From: AWTP1-18 sp036504515 | Lineage (GTDB): Bacteria; Pseudomonadota; Gammaproteobacteria; Burkholderiales; Rhodocyclaceae | Direction of reading: 5' to 3' | DNA: 64,000 nt | Assembly: GCA_036504515.1 (NCBI GenBank) | Contig: DASXVA010000013.1 | Coordinates: 1 to 64,000 of the forward strand | Part shown: positions 7,909-16,533 of the stretch, piece after piece | Position numbering within the stretch: the first letter of the stretch is position 1 | Layout: every line of letters begins with the position of its first letter | The notes under the pieces: model-generated | What the model was told of the DNA's origin: nothing | Database searches by the model: none | What the model saw: only the letters and a program-made list of their open reading frames with translations | Position numbers and translations under genes: made by a program

Positions 7909-8571
7909 TTAAACGGATTGCGCGTGAATGTCGGCCTGAAGCTGCGACATCACCATCAAACGGAAGTCTTTAATCGGTAAAGCGGATTTAGCCAATTTGG
8001 CGCGCAAAACCGCACCTTCCCAACTCAGCCAGAAGAAGCGGGACGCCGTGGCGGCATCCAGCGCGGGATCGAACTCCCCAGTGTTCTGTCCAGCGCGGAG
8101 GCAAGCTTCCACGACGGCCTCCCACTCAGCCATGATCGCCTCCAGACGCAGGCGGAAGGTTTCGTTGAGACTGGCCATTTCCTGGCCGAGATTGCCCACC
8201 AGGCAACCCCGCTGGAAGTTGTACTTTTCCAGACCGGCGATGCCACTGTCGATAAAGGTTTCCAACTGTGCCCGAGGGGTAAGGCCGGAGTCGCCGAAAA
8301 TGCAGGCCAGCCGCTTGGCAAAGTAGGCCGCGTAGTTGTCGATGATCGCCAGGCCGAAGTCTTCCTTGCTGGCGAAGTAATAGTAGAAGGAGCCCTTGGG
8401 AACCTGGGCACGCTTGAGTACCGTGTCGATGCCCGTGGTGTCGAAGCCCCGCTCTGACAGGATTTCTGTACCGATCTGAATCAGCAGCGTCCGGGTGTCG
8501 GCTTGAGTGGGACCGCTGCGGGGCGGTCGTCCTCGGCGGGGTGGGGTTGGTGAGGCAGGGATAGCATCCAT
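7909..8571 (-). CDS. acuR: TetR/AcrR-family regulator, AcuR-like
   Basis: Probable repressor of itself and acuI. The 220-residue protein has a basic N-terminal arm (PRRGRPPRSG), a TetR helix-turn-helix (ILSERGFDTTGIDTVLKRA, then VPKGSFYYYFASKEDFG), and a C-terminal ligand domain containing CLVGNLGQEMA, typical of the AcuR/TetR_C group. In that group the inducer is acrylate or a related small acid; this is known of the family, not shown here. The frame extends to a TTG at 8610, but that would place the -35/-10 promoter and operator inside the coding region, so ATG at 8571 is preferred. The gene heads the acuR-acuI operon. Confidence 0.85.
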   Translation of the reverse strand: MDAIPASPTPPRRGRPPRSGPTQADTRTLLIQIGTEILSERGFDTTGIDTVLKRAQVPKGSFYYYFASKEDFGLAIIDNYAAYFAKRLACIFGDSGLTPRAQLETFIDSGIAGLEKYNFQRGCLVGNLGQEMASLNETFRLRLEAIMAEWEAVVEACLRAGQNTGEFDPALDAATASRFFWLSWEGAVLRAKLAKSALPIKDFRLMVMSQLQADIHAQSV

Positions 8572-8578
8572 TTGCGGA

Positions 8579-8606
8579 TTATTAGACCGATCGTCTATAA
8601 AGTCAA
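8579..8606 (-). promoter_or_regulatory. acuR-acuI promoter with embedded TetR-type operator
   Basis: On the minus strand, TTGACT (8606-8601) and TAATAA (8584-8579) are separated by 16 bases, a near-consensus sigma-70 promoter. Between them lies a perfect inverted repeat TAGAC-CGATC-GTCTA at 8583-8597, the usual shape of a TetR-family operator. A start of transcription 7-8 bases after the -10 box would fall at or next to the ATG at 8571, so the message would be leaderless or nearly so. Confidence 0.7.
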
Positions 8607-8735
8607 ACAAGACTGTTTTCGATGGGCTTGAATGGTGAAAACTCCTTGTTATGAAATGGTTAAGTCAACAGGATTAAGGGCTATCCACGGCTTGCCATTG
8701 CGGCAAGGGTGAAATTGGTGTGCAATGCCGTCACT

Positions 8736-9119
8736 ATGGCTGAAGCGACCAACTACCAAATTACTGTCGAGGTACGCAGCGAGTACCTGCCCGACCAATC
8801 CAATCCCGAGGCGGAGAGCTACACCTTTGCCTATCACATCACTATCCGCAATAGCGGCAGCGTGGCGGCTCAACTGATTTCGCGGCACTGGATCATCACC
8901 GATGCCGAGGGGCAGGTGCAGGAGGTGCGGGGTCTGGGCGTGGTTGGTGATCAACCCTTGTTGCAGCCGGGGCAAACCTACGAATACAGCAGCGGCAGCA
9001 CCATGGCGACTCCGGTGGGCACCATGAAGGGCAGTTACCAGATGACGGCGGAAGACGGCACGCGGTTTGATGCCGATATCCCCGAGTTCGTCCTCTCCAT
9101 GCCGCGGGTGTTGCACTGA
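8736..9119 (+). CDS. apaG: ApaG protein
   Basis: ApaG-domain protein of 127 residues with a fibronectin-III-like fold. The family is linked genetically to Co2+ and Mg2+ handling and Ap4A metabolism, but the molecular role is unsettled. Diagnostic stretches are ITVEVRSEYLPDQS, YHITIRNSG, SRHWIITDAEG, EVRGLGVVGDQP, and YEYSSGSTMATPVGTMKGSY with the conserved G-x-M-x-G-x-Y. ATG at 8736 fits the family start (MAEATNYQI); a GTG nine codons upstream (8709) is also in frame. It overlaps the following gene by one base (TGATG), implying co-translation. It lies divergent from acuR across a 164-base spacer. Confidence 0.95.
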   Translation: MAEATNYQITVEVRSEYLPDQSNPEAESYTFAYHITIRNSGSVAAQLISRHWIITDAEGQVQEVRGLGVVGDQPLLQPGQTYEYSSGSTMATPVGTMKGSYQMTAEDGTRFDADIPEFVLSMPRVLH

Positions 9120-9484
9120 TGAAGACTTGGCTTGCGGCCACCTTGGCGATGAGCGTTTCTGCCCTGGTCTGGGCGGATGGCGAAAGCATTGGCCGGACTC
9201 AAGCGTCGGCTGCTGGCAACGATGCGGTGAGGGAAGCTGGCAAGCCCACCGTCAGTGGTACCGAAGTCGTGCAGGGCTTGCAGTCCCTGACGCCGGCGCA
9301 ACTGGATCGGGTGTTGGCCGATTACGACAAGTTCGACGACAACACCAAGCGCCAGTTCAAGGACGTATTGGCCAAGCCCAATCCCTTCATGATTTCCTTG
9401 CTGACGTCTGCCGCCAATCGTATTGCGCCGGAAAGTCGTCAGCAATTGGCGGACTCCATCGCAAGGGTCAAGGCCGGCAAATAG
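9119..9484 (+). CDS. Small secreted hypothetical protein
   Basis: A 121-residue protein with a clear signal peptide (MKTWLAATLAMSVSALVWA, cleavage probably after A19), so periplasmic or exported. The mature part is polar and helix-rich, with a segment LTPAQLDRVLADYDKFDDNTK. I do not recognise a family. It starts at the A of the apaG stop codon (TGATG), so the two are probably expressed together. No Cys residues are seen in the mature part. Confidence 0.75.
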   Translation: MKTWLAATLAMSVSALVWADGESIGRTQASAAGNDAVREAGKPTVSGTEVVQGLQSLTPAQLDRVLADYDKFDDNTKRQFKDVLAKPNPFMISLLTSAANRIAPESRQQLADSIARVKAGK

Positions 9485-9565
9485 GTCGACCGATCGGCCG
9501 AGAAACAAGCGGGCCGAAAAAACTCCAAAGCAATTCATCGGCAGGTGTAACGCCTGCCTGGGCGA

Positions 9566-10561
9566 TCAACTCTGGCGGCGGGATTCGGACGGCAGTTCGC
9601 CAAACATCTCGCGGTAGTCCCGGGCGAACTGGCTCATGTGGGTGAAACCCCAGGCGTAGGCGATGCTGGAGACGGGCTTGTGGTCCCGGCCGTACTTCAA
9701 CTGGCGCCGTACCTCATTCAGCCGTAGCGAACGCATATAGGCCAGGGGCGGCATCCCGGTTACATCCTCAAAACAATTTTGTAGCGCCCGTCGGCTGAGG
9801 TGAAAGCGTGTGCAGAGCTCGGGAATGCTGGGCGGGTATTCCGGGTTTTGCAGCAGGTAGTCCCGCACCCGATCGACGGTTTGCTGGCGTTGCAGCCGTG
9901 TCCGGTTGAGGGCGTCGTGGTGATCGTCGCCCGTCCCCAATAATCCAGCCAGGGCAGCGAAGATGCGGTCTTGCAGTTCGGCGGTGGTGGCGCAGACGGA
10001 GGAGGGCGTTTCCGCATCGGCCAGGATGCCGGCCAGGGTTTGGCACAGGGCTTCTTTCCGGCTCAGATGCAGGTTCAGCACATCCCCCTGCTGCAACAGA
10101 CGATCCAGGTCTTGCCGGGTGGTGGTTTCCAGGTAGTCGGCAAAGGCGCTGCGATCCACCACGATGCCGAACAGATTGAAGTCCGGCGCGGTCATCAGGT
10201 CGAACTCGGCACCGCCGTCGCGAATGCAGACGGCACTGGCGGAGAGGGGCTTGCCCCCCATGGACATCATTCCGTCCCGGGCGGCGGGGATGCCGAACCA
10301 GACGGAACGGGGCCAGGCGGCACAGGTCTGGCGCAATTGCCGATTGGCGGTTTCGACAAAGACCTGGGTTTTCGGTAGCCACAACTCGGTGACCGAGCCT
10401 TCGAAAACGCCGGGGGACAACTGGTCGTAACGCTGGTCCCAGCGGGAAAGATTCTGGGCATGCTCGTCCGCATCCCTGGCTCGGGTTCGATGCAGCAGGG
10501 GCTGGGCCAGGGCCGGCGAAGGATCGGCAGTAATAGCGTCGGGTAAAGGGGAGCTGGCCAT
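9566..10561 (-). CDS. eutR: AraC-family transcriptional regulator, EutR-like
   Basis: A 331-residue regulator: an N-terminal effector domain of about 220 residues, then a C-terminal AraC DNA-binding domain at about 235-325 with two helix-turn-helix segments (SIPELCTRFHLSRRALQNCF and VSSIAYAWGFTHMSQFARDY). It lies divergent from the ethanolamine permease and eutBC genes. In enterobacteria EutR senses ethanolamine together with adenosylcobalamin and activates the eut operon; by position and domain layout this protein is its likely counterpart. The start ATG at 10561 has an AGGA about 7 bases upstream. It probably acts in the 288-base intergenic region. Confidence 0.8.
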   Translation of the reverse strand: MASSPLPDAITADPSPALAQPLLHRTRARDADEHAQNLSRWDQRYDQLSPGVFEGSVTELWLPKTQVFVETANRQLRQTCAAWPRSVWFGIPAARDGMMSMGGKPLSASAVCIRDGGAEFDLMTAPDFNLFGIVVDRSAFADYLETTTRQDLDRLLQQGDVLNLHLSRKEALCQTLAGILADAETPSSVCATTAELQDRIFAALAGLLGTGDDHHDALNRTRLQRQQTVDRVRDYLLQNPEYPPSIPELCTRFHLSRRALQNCFEDVTGMPPLAYMRSLRLNEVRRQLKYGRDHKPVSSIAYAWGFTHMSQFARDYREMFGELPSESRRQS

Positions 10562-10849
10562 GGCGGTGTCCTGCTAAAGAGTCATTGCTTAATTCGATAG
10601 CAATTCACATACCTGTAATCTTCCCTTTCTCTACTTGCCTGCCAGGGGACTTTGCAGACGTTCCCCTGATTTCAGACTGGAATTTTCGCCCTCCGCTGGC
10701 GCATGGCCCGTTAATCCGGCACTGCGCTGGTGCAGCGGGACTGCTCCCGATTTTCCGGTGCCGAAAATTGCTATCGTCGTGCCAAAACTTGATAGATGGG
10801 CGCCGGCCTTTTGACCATGATGGGGCCATCAATCTACCGGGAGTCAATC
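10562..10849. promoter_or_regulatory. Divergent eutR / ethanolamine operon control region
   Basis: A 288-base spacer with no gene. It holds two inverted repeats that might be regulator sites: ATTTTC-N7-GAAAAT at 10750-10768 and TGATGG-GG-CCATCA at 10818-10831, the second just ahead of the GGGAG ribosome binding site of the permease gene. I did not find a convincing sigma-54 promoter or cobalamin riboswitch. Confidence 0.4.
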
Positions 10850-12256
10850 ATGAGCACAGAAACGCACGGCCACCATGTGGGCACCGTGACCCATCACGAA
10901 CTGTCCGCCAGTCTGGGCACCTGGCAACTCTGGGGCATCGCCGTCGGTCTGGTGATCTCCGGCGAGTATTTCGGCTGGAGCTTCGGCTGGGCCACCGCCG
11001 GTACCCTGGGTTTCCTGGTGACCTCCATCGCCATCGCCATCATGTATGGCACCTTCATCTTCAGCTTTACCGAACTCACCACCAGCATTCCCCACGCCGG
11101 CGGGCCCTTTGCCTACAGTTATCACGCCTTCGGCCCCACCGGCGGCTACCTGGCGGGTATGGCGACCCTGATCGAATTCGTCTTCGCCCCGCCAGCCATT
11201 GCCCTGGCCATCGGTGCCTACCTCAACGTGCAGTTCCCGGCCCTGGACCCGAAGGTGGCCGCTGTCGGCGCCTACGTGGTGTTCATGGCCCTCAATATCG
11301 TCGGCGTGCAGATCGCCGCGACCTTTGAACTGTTTGTCACCATCCTCGCTATCTTCGAATTGCTGGTGTTCATGGGCGTCGTTGCCCCCGGCTTTTCTGT
11401 GGCGAATTTCGTCAAGGGCGGCTGGGGCGGTCAGGACAGTTTCTCCCTGGGTTCCATTTCCGGCATCTTCGCCGCGATTCCTTTTGCCATCTGGTTCTTC
11501 CTCGCTATCGAGGGCGTGGCCATGGCGGCGGAGGAAGCCAAGAATCCCAAGCGCTCCATTCCTATCGCCTATACCACGGGCATCCTGACCCTGGTGGTGC
11601 TGGCCATCGGTGTCATGGTGTTTGCCGGCGGCGCCGGTGACTGGACGCAACTGGCCAACATCAACGACCCCTTGCCCCAGGCCATGAAAATGATCGTGGG
11701 CGAATCCAGCGGCTGGCTGCACATGCTGGTCTGGCTCGGCCTGTTCGGTCTGGTGGCCTCCTTCCACGGCATCATCCTCGGCTACTCCCGCCAGATCTTC
11801 GCCCAGGCCCGCTCCGGCTATCTGCCGGCCTGGTTCGCCAAGGTCCATCCCCGTTTCAAGACGCCCTACCGCGCCATCATCGCCGGCGGCGTGGTGGGTA
11901 TCGCTGCCATCTTCAGCGACGAACTGCTGCAATTCGGTGGTCAGACCCTGACCGCCAACATCGTCACCATGTCCGTCTTCGGCGCGCTGCTGATGTACGT
12001 GCTGAGCATGGCCGCTCTGTTCAAGCTGCGGGCTTCCGAGCCCCGTCTGGCGCGGCCCTACAAGGCACCTTTCTATCCCGTCTTCCCCGCCATCGCCCTG
12101 ATCGGCGCGGTGATTTCCCTGGTGACGGTGGTCTGGTTCAACCTGATGCTGGCGGGCCTGTTCCTGGTAATTTTGGTGCTGGGTTACGGCTACTTCCAAC
12201 TGACCCACAAGCAACGGGAAGAAGCGCCCTTCGATGACCTGCTGGAAGCGGAATAA
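10850..12256 (+). CDS. eat: Ethanolamine permease (APC superfamily)
   Basis: Inner-membrane amino acid/polyamine/organocation transporter of 468 residues with about 12 hydrophobic segments. The N-terminal region (SASLGTWQLWGIAVGLVISG, EYFGWSFGW) is typical of the ethanolamine-transporter subfamily. It should import ethanolamine for the EutBC lyase encoded directly downstream (24-base gap). ATG at 10850 is chosen over an earlier in-frame start at 10796 because GGGAG lies 7 bases upstream. It plays the part that EutH plays in enterobacterial eut operons. Confidence 0.92.
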   Translation: MSTETHGHHVGTVTHHELSASLGTWQLWGIAVGLVISGEYFGWSFGWATAGTLGFLVTSIAIAIMYGTFIFSFTELTTSIPHAGGPFAYSYHAFGPTGGYLAGMATLIEFVFAPPAIALAIGAYLNVQFPALDPKVAAVGAYVVFMALNIVGVQIAATFELFVTILAIFELLVFMGVVAPGFSVANFVKGGWGGQDSFSLGSISGIFAAIPFAIWFFLAIEGVAMAAEEAKNPKRSIPIAYTTGILTLVVLAIGVMVFAGGAGDWTQLANINDPLPQAMKMIVGESSGWLHMLVWLGLFGLVASFHGIILGYSRQIFAQARSGYLPAWFAKVHPRFKTPYRAIIAGGVVGIAAIFSDELLQFGGQTLTANIVTMSVFGALLMYVLSMAALFKLRASEPRLARPYKAPFYPVFPAIALIGAVISLVTVVWFNLMLAGLFLVILVLGYGYFQLTHKQREEAPFDDLLEAE

Positions 12257-12280
12257 ACCGAGGCCAAGGAACGTTTCATC

Positions 12281-13663
12281 ATGACTTATCACTGTTCCAT
12301 CGGCTCCCGTCGCCACGTCTTCGCCGACCTGAAAACCCTGCTGGCCAAAGCAAGCCCCCTGCGTTCGGGGGATTTGCTGGCCGGGGTGGGGGCGGCTTCG
12401 GAAGAGGAGCGCATGGCCGCCAAAATGGCTCTGGCGGAGGTGCCCCTCAGCCGCTTCCTGCAGGAAATGGTGGTGCCCTACGAAGAAGACGAGGTGACCC
12501 GCATCATCATCGACAGCCACGATGCCGGGGCCTTCGACGTGGTGGCCGGGCTCAGTGTCGGCGAGTTCCGCGACTGGCTGCTGTCCGATGCTGCCGATAG
12601 CGCCAGCCTGAGCGCCCTGGCCCCGGGCCTGACGCCGGAAATGGTGGCTGCGGTAAGCAAGCTGATGCGCAATCAGGACCTGATTCTGGTGGCGGCCAAA
12701 TGTAGCGTCATCACCCGCTTCCGCAATACCCTCGGCCTGCCGGGGCGGCTGGCGGTGCGGCTGCAACCCAACCATCCCACCGACGATGCCAAGGGCATCG
12801 CCGCTTCCATGCTGGACGGCCTGCTCTACGGCGTGGGGGATGCGGTCATCGGCATCAATCCTGCCACGGACAGCCTGCCTGCCATCACCAAACTGCTGAA
12901 CCTGATCGACGATTTCTGCCAGCAGTACGACGTGCCGACCCAGAGCTGCGTGCTGACCCACGTGACCAACACGGTGCGGGCCATTGAAAAGGGTGCGGCG
13001 GTGGACCTGGTGTTCCAGTCCATCGGCGGCACCGAAGCAGTGAACACCAGCTTCGGCGTCAACGCCGCCCTGCTGGCGGAGGCTGAAGCCGCCGCCTTGA
13101 GCCTCAACCGGGGCACCGTGGGCAACAACGTCATGTACTTTGAAACCGGGCAGGGCAGCGCCCTTTCCGCCAACGGCCACCACGGCGCCGACCAGCAAAC
13201 CCTCGAAGCCCGGGCCTACGGTCTGGCCCGCCGCTACCGGCCCCTGCTGGTGAATACCGTGGTGGGCTTCATCGGCCCCGAATACCTCTACGACGGCAAG
13301 CAGATCATCCGCGCCGGACTGGAGGACCACTTCTGCGGCAAACTGCTGGGCCTGCCCATGGGCTGCGACATTTGCTACACCAACCACGCCGAGGCGGACC
13401 AGGACGATATGGACACCCTGCTCACGCTGCTCGGGGTGGCCGGCATCAACTTCATCATCGGCGTGCCCGGCGCCGACGACATCATGCTCAACTACCAGAG
13501 CACCTCCTTCCACGACGCCCTTTATCTGCGCCGGGTGCTCAAGCAGCGCCGCGCGCCGGAATTCGAGGACTGGCTGGAACGCATGGGCATCGCCGATCAT
13601 CAGGGCCAATTACTGCCTCAGGGTGAACAGCAATCTCTGCTCAAACTGGCCGCCAATCTCTAG
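12281..13663 (+). CDS. eutB: Ethanolamine ammonia-lyase large subunit
   Basis: Large catalytic subunit of the adenosylcobalamin-dependent enzyme that splits ethanolamine into acetaldehyde and ammonia. At 460 residues it matches the family length. Recognisable stretches are AAKCSVITRFRNTLG, RLQPNHPTDD, DAVIGINPATDS, VFQSIGGTEA with N-x-S-F-G, YFETGQGSALSA and GLPMGCDICYTNHAEADQDD. It is followed by eutC after 11 bases; together they form the holoenzyme. No shell proteins, aldehyde dehydrogenase or reactivase EutA are seen nearby, so acetaldehyde must be handled by genes elsewhere. Confidence 0.97.
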   Translation: MTYHCSIGSRRHVFADLKTLLAKASPLRSGDLLAGVGAASEEERMAAKMALAEVPLSRFLQEMVVPYEEDEVTRIIIDSHDAGAFDVVAGLSVGEFRDWLLSDAADSASLSALAPGLTPEMVAAVSKLMRNQDLILVAAKCSVITRFRNTLGLPGRLAVRLQPNHPTDDAKGIAASMLDGLLYGVGDAVIGINPATDSLPAITKLLNLIDDFCQQYDVPTQSCVLTHVTNTVRAIEKGAAVDLVFQSIGGTEAVNTSFGVNAALLAEAEAAALSLNRGTVGNNVMYFETGQGSALSANGHHGADQQTLEARAYGLARRYRPLLVNTVVGFIGPEYLYDGKQIIRAGLEDHFCGKLLGLPMGCDICYTNHAEADQDDMDTLLTLLGVAGINFIIGVPGADDIMLNYQSTSFHDALYLRRVLKQRRAPEFEDWLERMGIADHQGQLLPQGEQQSLLKLAANL

Positions 13664-13674
13664 GGCGAAGAACC

Positions 13675-14463
13675 ATGAACAAACCCGTCATCATCACCCG
13701 GGACCCTTGGCAACGGCTCAAGACCCTGACCAACGCCCGGGTCGCCCTGGGCCGCAGCGGCGTCAGCCTGCCCACGGAAGAAGTGCTGCGTTTCGGCCTG
13801 GCCCATGCCCAGGCGCGGGATGCGGTTCATCAGCCCCTGAACGTGGCTGCCCTGCAAACCGGCTTGCAGGCGGCGGGGTTTTCTGCCCTGGCCGTGAGCA
13901 GCCAGGCGGCAGATCGCAGCGTTTATCTGCGCCGCCCCGACTGGGGCCGGCGGCTTTCTGCCGAGAGTGCCGAACTGCTCAAAACCCAAGGGGCCGCGCT
14001 GTGGGGCGCGGCGCCCAAGCTCGTTTTCGTCGTGGCCGACGGCCTGTCGTCCCTGGCGGCCCAAAGCCACAGCCTCGCCCTGTTACAGGCCCTGGCGCCT
14101 TACATCCCAGACATCCGCTCCCTGCCCGTGGTCATGGCCACCCAGGCCCGGGTCGCCCTGGGCGATGAAATCGGCGCCCTGCTGGGGGCGGAACAAGTGG
14201 TGGTTTTGATCGGCGAACGCCCTGGCCTTTCCTCGCCGGACAGCCTCGGGCTGTACTTGACCGCGAGCCCTCGTCCGAGCCTGACCGATGCCGACCGCAA
14301 CTGCATTTCCAACGTGCGCCCGCAAGGCCTGGACTATCCTCAAGCGGCCCGCAAGCTGGCCTACCTGATCGCCGGTGCCCGCCGTCTGGGCCGCTCCGGT
14401 GTAGACCTCAAGGACGATAGCGACAGCTTGCCGCCGGGGGAAAGTTTTCTTGCCCTGACCTGA
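13675..14463 (+). CDS. eutC: Ethanolamine ammonia-lyase small subunit
   Basis: Small subunit, 262 residues, pairing with EutB to bind adenosylcobalamin and form the active lyase. Diagnostic features are NARVALGRSGVSLPTEE near residue 20, the central VFVVADGLSSLAAQ, and the C-terminal SNVRPQGLDYPQAARKLAYL. The protein is shorter at the N terminus than the enterobacterial version (about 295 residues), as is usual outside enterobacteria, where the extension serves microcompartment targeting. That fits the absence of shell genes here. It follows eutB with a short gap. Confidence 0.96.
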   Translation: MNKPVIITRDPWQRLKTLTNARVALGRSGVSLPTEEVLRFGLAHAQARDAVHQPLNVAALQTGLQAAGFSALAVSSQAADRSVYLRRPDWGRRLSAESAELLKTQGAALWGAAPKLVFVVADGLSSLAAQSHSLALLQALAPYIPDIRSLPVVMATQARVALGDEIGALLGAEQVVVLIGERPGLSSPDSLGLYLTASPRPSLTDADRNCISNVRPQGLDYPQAARKLAYLIAGARRLGRSGVDLKDDSDSLPPGESFLALT

Positions 14464-14470
14464 AATGCGG

Positions 14471-14484
14471 GCTTGAAAACAAGC
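14471..14484. terminator. Weak hairpin between convergent eutC and cupin genes
   Basis: GCTTG-AAAA-CAAGC, followed on the plus strand by TTCTTGAATT. It is a short stem, but correctly placed between two convergent genes and could act in both directions. Confidence 0.35.
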
Positions 14485-14492
14485 TTCTTGAA

Positions 14493-14990
14493 TTAGTCTT
14501 CGCCGTCCCAGTAGCCCCGCGCATCCTTCCGGTAGCCGAAAAACTCGAAATCCCGGTTGCCGGTTTTCGAGCCCGGGGCGGTACCCACCAGCACGCCGAA
14601 TTTGTCTGTGTCTGGATAGAGGCAAACCTCCGGCTGTTCCATGGTGGAAAGGGCCAAATAGCGCAGGTCCGCGCGGCTGTCGTTGATGATCTGATGGGCG
14701 CTGTCCGCGCTTCCTGCCACCAGGGCAATCACGTCCCCGGCCTTGATGGGGTGCCGTTCGGCCCCCAGTCGCAGGCTGCCTGCGCCTTCCAGAATCACCA
14801 CCATTTCCTCATTGACCAGATGGGCGTGAAAGGGCCAAGCCGCTTTGCCCGGCGGCAATACGCAGAGCCGCGCACCCAGTTTCCTGGCCCCGATCAAGGG
14901 GGCCAGGGAGGCGAAGCGGGCTTGGTAGCGGTCGCCCTGGTGGTGATCAGTAAGGACGACATCGGCGAGATTGACGATGGGGCGGGTCAT
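14493..14990 (-). CDS. Cupin-domain protein
   Basis: A 165-residue cytosolic protein with a single cupin beta-barrel. The core runs from about residue 55 (FHAHLVNEEMVVILEGAGSLRL) to KAGDVIALVAG. His and Glu residues of the first cupin motif (H-x-H-x5-E) are present, so a bound metal is plausible. The C terminus (FGYRKDARGYWDGED) is unusual and acidic. Substrate unknown; small single-domain cupins of this kind include isomerases, dioxygenases and sugar-binding proteins. It is convergent with eutC and has the same direction as the PEBP gene 17 bases upstream, so the two may be co-transcribed. Confidence 0.8.
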   Translation of the reverse strand: MTRPIVNLADVVLTDHHQGDRYQARFASLAPLIGARKLGARLCVLPPGKAAWPFHAHLVNEEMVVILEGAGSLRLGAERHPIKAGDVIALVAGSADSAHQIINDSRADLRYLALSTMEQPEVCLYPDTDKFGVLVGTAPGSKTGNRDFEFFGYRKDARGYWDGED

Positions 14991-15007
14991 GGGCTTCCCT
15001 TGCCGCG

Positions 15008-15568
15008 TCAGCGTCCGTAGCGGACTGTGAAGCCGGCCTTGCCGATGCGGTTGGCGCCGATCATGTAGCCGATCAGGGCCGGGCTGGCTTCTGTGGGCAC
15101 TTCCAGTTTTTCGGTCTTGAGAGCGTGCACGGTGAAGATGTAGCGATGGGGCTTGTCGCCCGGGGGCGGGCAGGCGCCGCCGAAATCGTGGCTACCGCCG
15201 TCATTGCGGCCCTGGCGGCTACCGTCGGCAAGTTGTGGAGTGTTGCCGATGGCGGCTGGCAAGCCCTGGGCCGAGGCGGGAATGTCGAACACCAGCCAAT
15301 GCCACCAGCCGCTGCCGGTGGGGGCGTCCGGGTCGTAGACCGTGACGGCAAAACTCTTGGTGCCCACGGGCGGGTTCTGCCAGACCAGGGCGGGGGAGCG
15401 ATTGCCGCCGTCGCAGCCGAAGCTGTTTGCCACTTGGGCTTGGGGCAGCGGCTGCGCGGGATCGATGTCCGGGCTGGTGAGGCGAAAGTCGGCGGCAAGG
15501 CTTTGCAGGCTGATGCCCAGAAAAACTGCGGCAATAGCGGGACGAAGGGACTGGGGCAGGGTAAGCAT
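15008..15568 (-). CDS. YbhB/YbcL-family phosphatidylethanolamine-binding-like protein
   Basis: An exported 186-residue protein of the PEBP (Raf kinase inhibitor-like) family. A signal peptide (PAIAAVFLGISLQSLAA) covers about residues 10-26. The mature domain has the family signatures SPALVW, YDPDAPTGSGWWHWLVFDIPA and GGACPPPGDKPHRYIFTVHAL. Bacterial members are of unknown physiological role, with occasional reports of inhibitor or ligand-binding activity. It lies just upstream of the cupin gene on the same strand; next to an ethanolamine module a phospholipid-related ligand is tempting, but that is speculation. Confidence 0.9.
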   Translation of the reverse strand: MLTLPQSLRPAIAAVFLGISLQSLAADFRLTSPDIDPAQPLPQAQVANSFGCDGGNRSPALVWQNPPVGTKSFAVTVYDPDAPTGSGWWHWLVFDIPASAQGLPAAIGNTPQLADGSRQGRNDGGSHDFGGACPPPGDKPHRYIFTVHALKTEKLEVPTEASPALIGYMIGANRIGKAGFTVRYGR

Positions 15569-15669
15569 TGCGCTTCCTTTGTTTGAAAAGAGGAAGGTCC
15601 AGTCTAGGCAGGCGTCGAACCGCGGTGCGCTCAGGATGGCGCGTCAAACGCTCATGCTGCGGAACAGGT

Positions 15670-16533
15670 TTATGCCTTATCCGTACCGGCCACGGCGGCG
15701 GGCGATAGGCCGAAACGGTCGCTGAAATTCTGGCGAAAGCTCGACTGGGAGCGGTAGCCGGAAGCGAGGGCGATGCTTTTCAGGGGCAGCTTGCTGGTCT
15801 GCAACAGGGCCAGGGCATGATGCAGGCGCGCCTCCCGCAGGACATCCCGCAGGGAAGTTGTTTCCGCCACCAAGCGGCGGCGCAGGGTGGCGGCGCTGAT
15901 GTTGAAAGCGGTTTCGAAATGGGCCGATGTCCATTCCCGGGCGGGGTCGGTGGCGACCATCAGACGGATGCGGTGGGCAAGCCCCGGCGCCAGGGCTCGC
16001 AGAAAATCGCCGTGGCCGCTACGGGCCAGGGCCAGCAAAAGGCCCAGTCGGGCGTAGTCCTGCTGGATCGGGTCGGCGTTCTGCTGGTCGAGCCAGGCGA
16101 ACAGGCTGGGCAGCAGCGGTTCCAGATCACCGCAACTGGCGTTTCTTTCGCCGGGTGAAGGAAACGCCACCAGGGCTTGCTGTTGCAGGAACTGCCGCGC
16201 CAGTTCCACCACTGGCCAGGGGAAGGGCAGGCACCAGGCCCGGTAAGGAAGTGTTATCGCCTCGGTCATCTCTGGCCGGTTTTCGATATCCACGGTCTGG
16301 GGGCGGTGCAGCACCACGAACTGGCCGGGGGTGATGGAGAGCGGGGCGGGCACGTCGTGCACCGTTTTTTCTCCCGCCAGGGGAATGATCAGCACTGGTT
16401 GGTCACAGACGACGGCCCGGAGCCGGTAATGCTGGCGCGCCACCACCTGGGCGCCGCCGCTAACGCCGCTTTCCAGCCGGACTGAAAAGCGGGCGAGGGC
16501 ATTGAGTTCAAGGCTGGTATCGTCAGCATTCAT
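15670..16533 (-). CDS. AraC-family transcriptional regulator
   Basis: A 287-residue regulator with an N-terminal cupin-like sensing part containing RLRAVVCDQPVLIIPLAG. The C-terminal AraC domain at about 185-282 has FNISAATLRRRLVAE and the second helix-turn-helix IALASGYRSQSSFRQNFSDRF, followed by FGLSPAA. The target is unknown; the PEBP and cupin genes directly downstream on the same strand (101-base gap) are the nearest candidates. The start ATG at 16533 has a weak ribosome binding site. Confidence 0.88.
   Translation of the reverse strand: MNADDTSLELNALARFSVRLESGVSGGAQVVARQHYRLRAVVCDQPVLIIPLAGEKTVHDVPAPLSITPGQFVVLHRPQTVDIENRPEMTEAITLPYRAWCLPFPWPVVELARQFLQQQALVAFPSPGERNASCGDLEPLLPSLFAWLDQQNADPIQQDYARLGLLLALARSGHGDFLRALAPGLAHRIRLMVATDPAREWTSAHFETAFNISAATLRRRLVAETTSLRDVLREARLHHALALLQTSKLPLKSIALASGYRSQSSFRQNFSDRFGLSPAAVAGTDKA

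Noticed and set aside
10720..10740. Sigma-54-like GGCAC...GTGC upstream of the ethanolamine permease
   Set aside because: Spacing between the two elements is 12 bases in place of 10, so it does not fit.
10844..13609. A 921-codon open frame antisense to the ethanolamine permease and eutB
   Set aside because: It mirrors well-supported plus-strand genes, is rich in His, Gln and Gly as antisense frames in GC-rich DNA are, and shows no domain.
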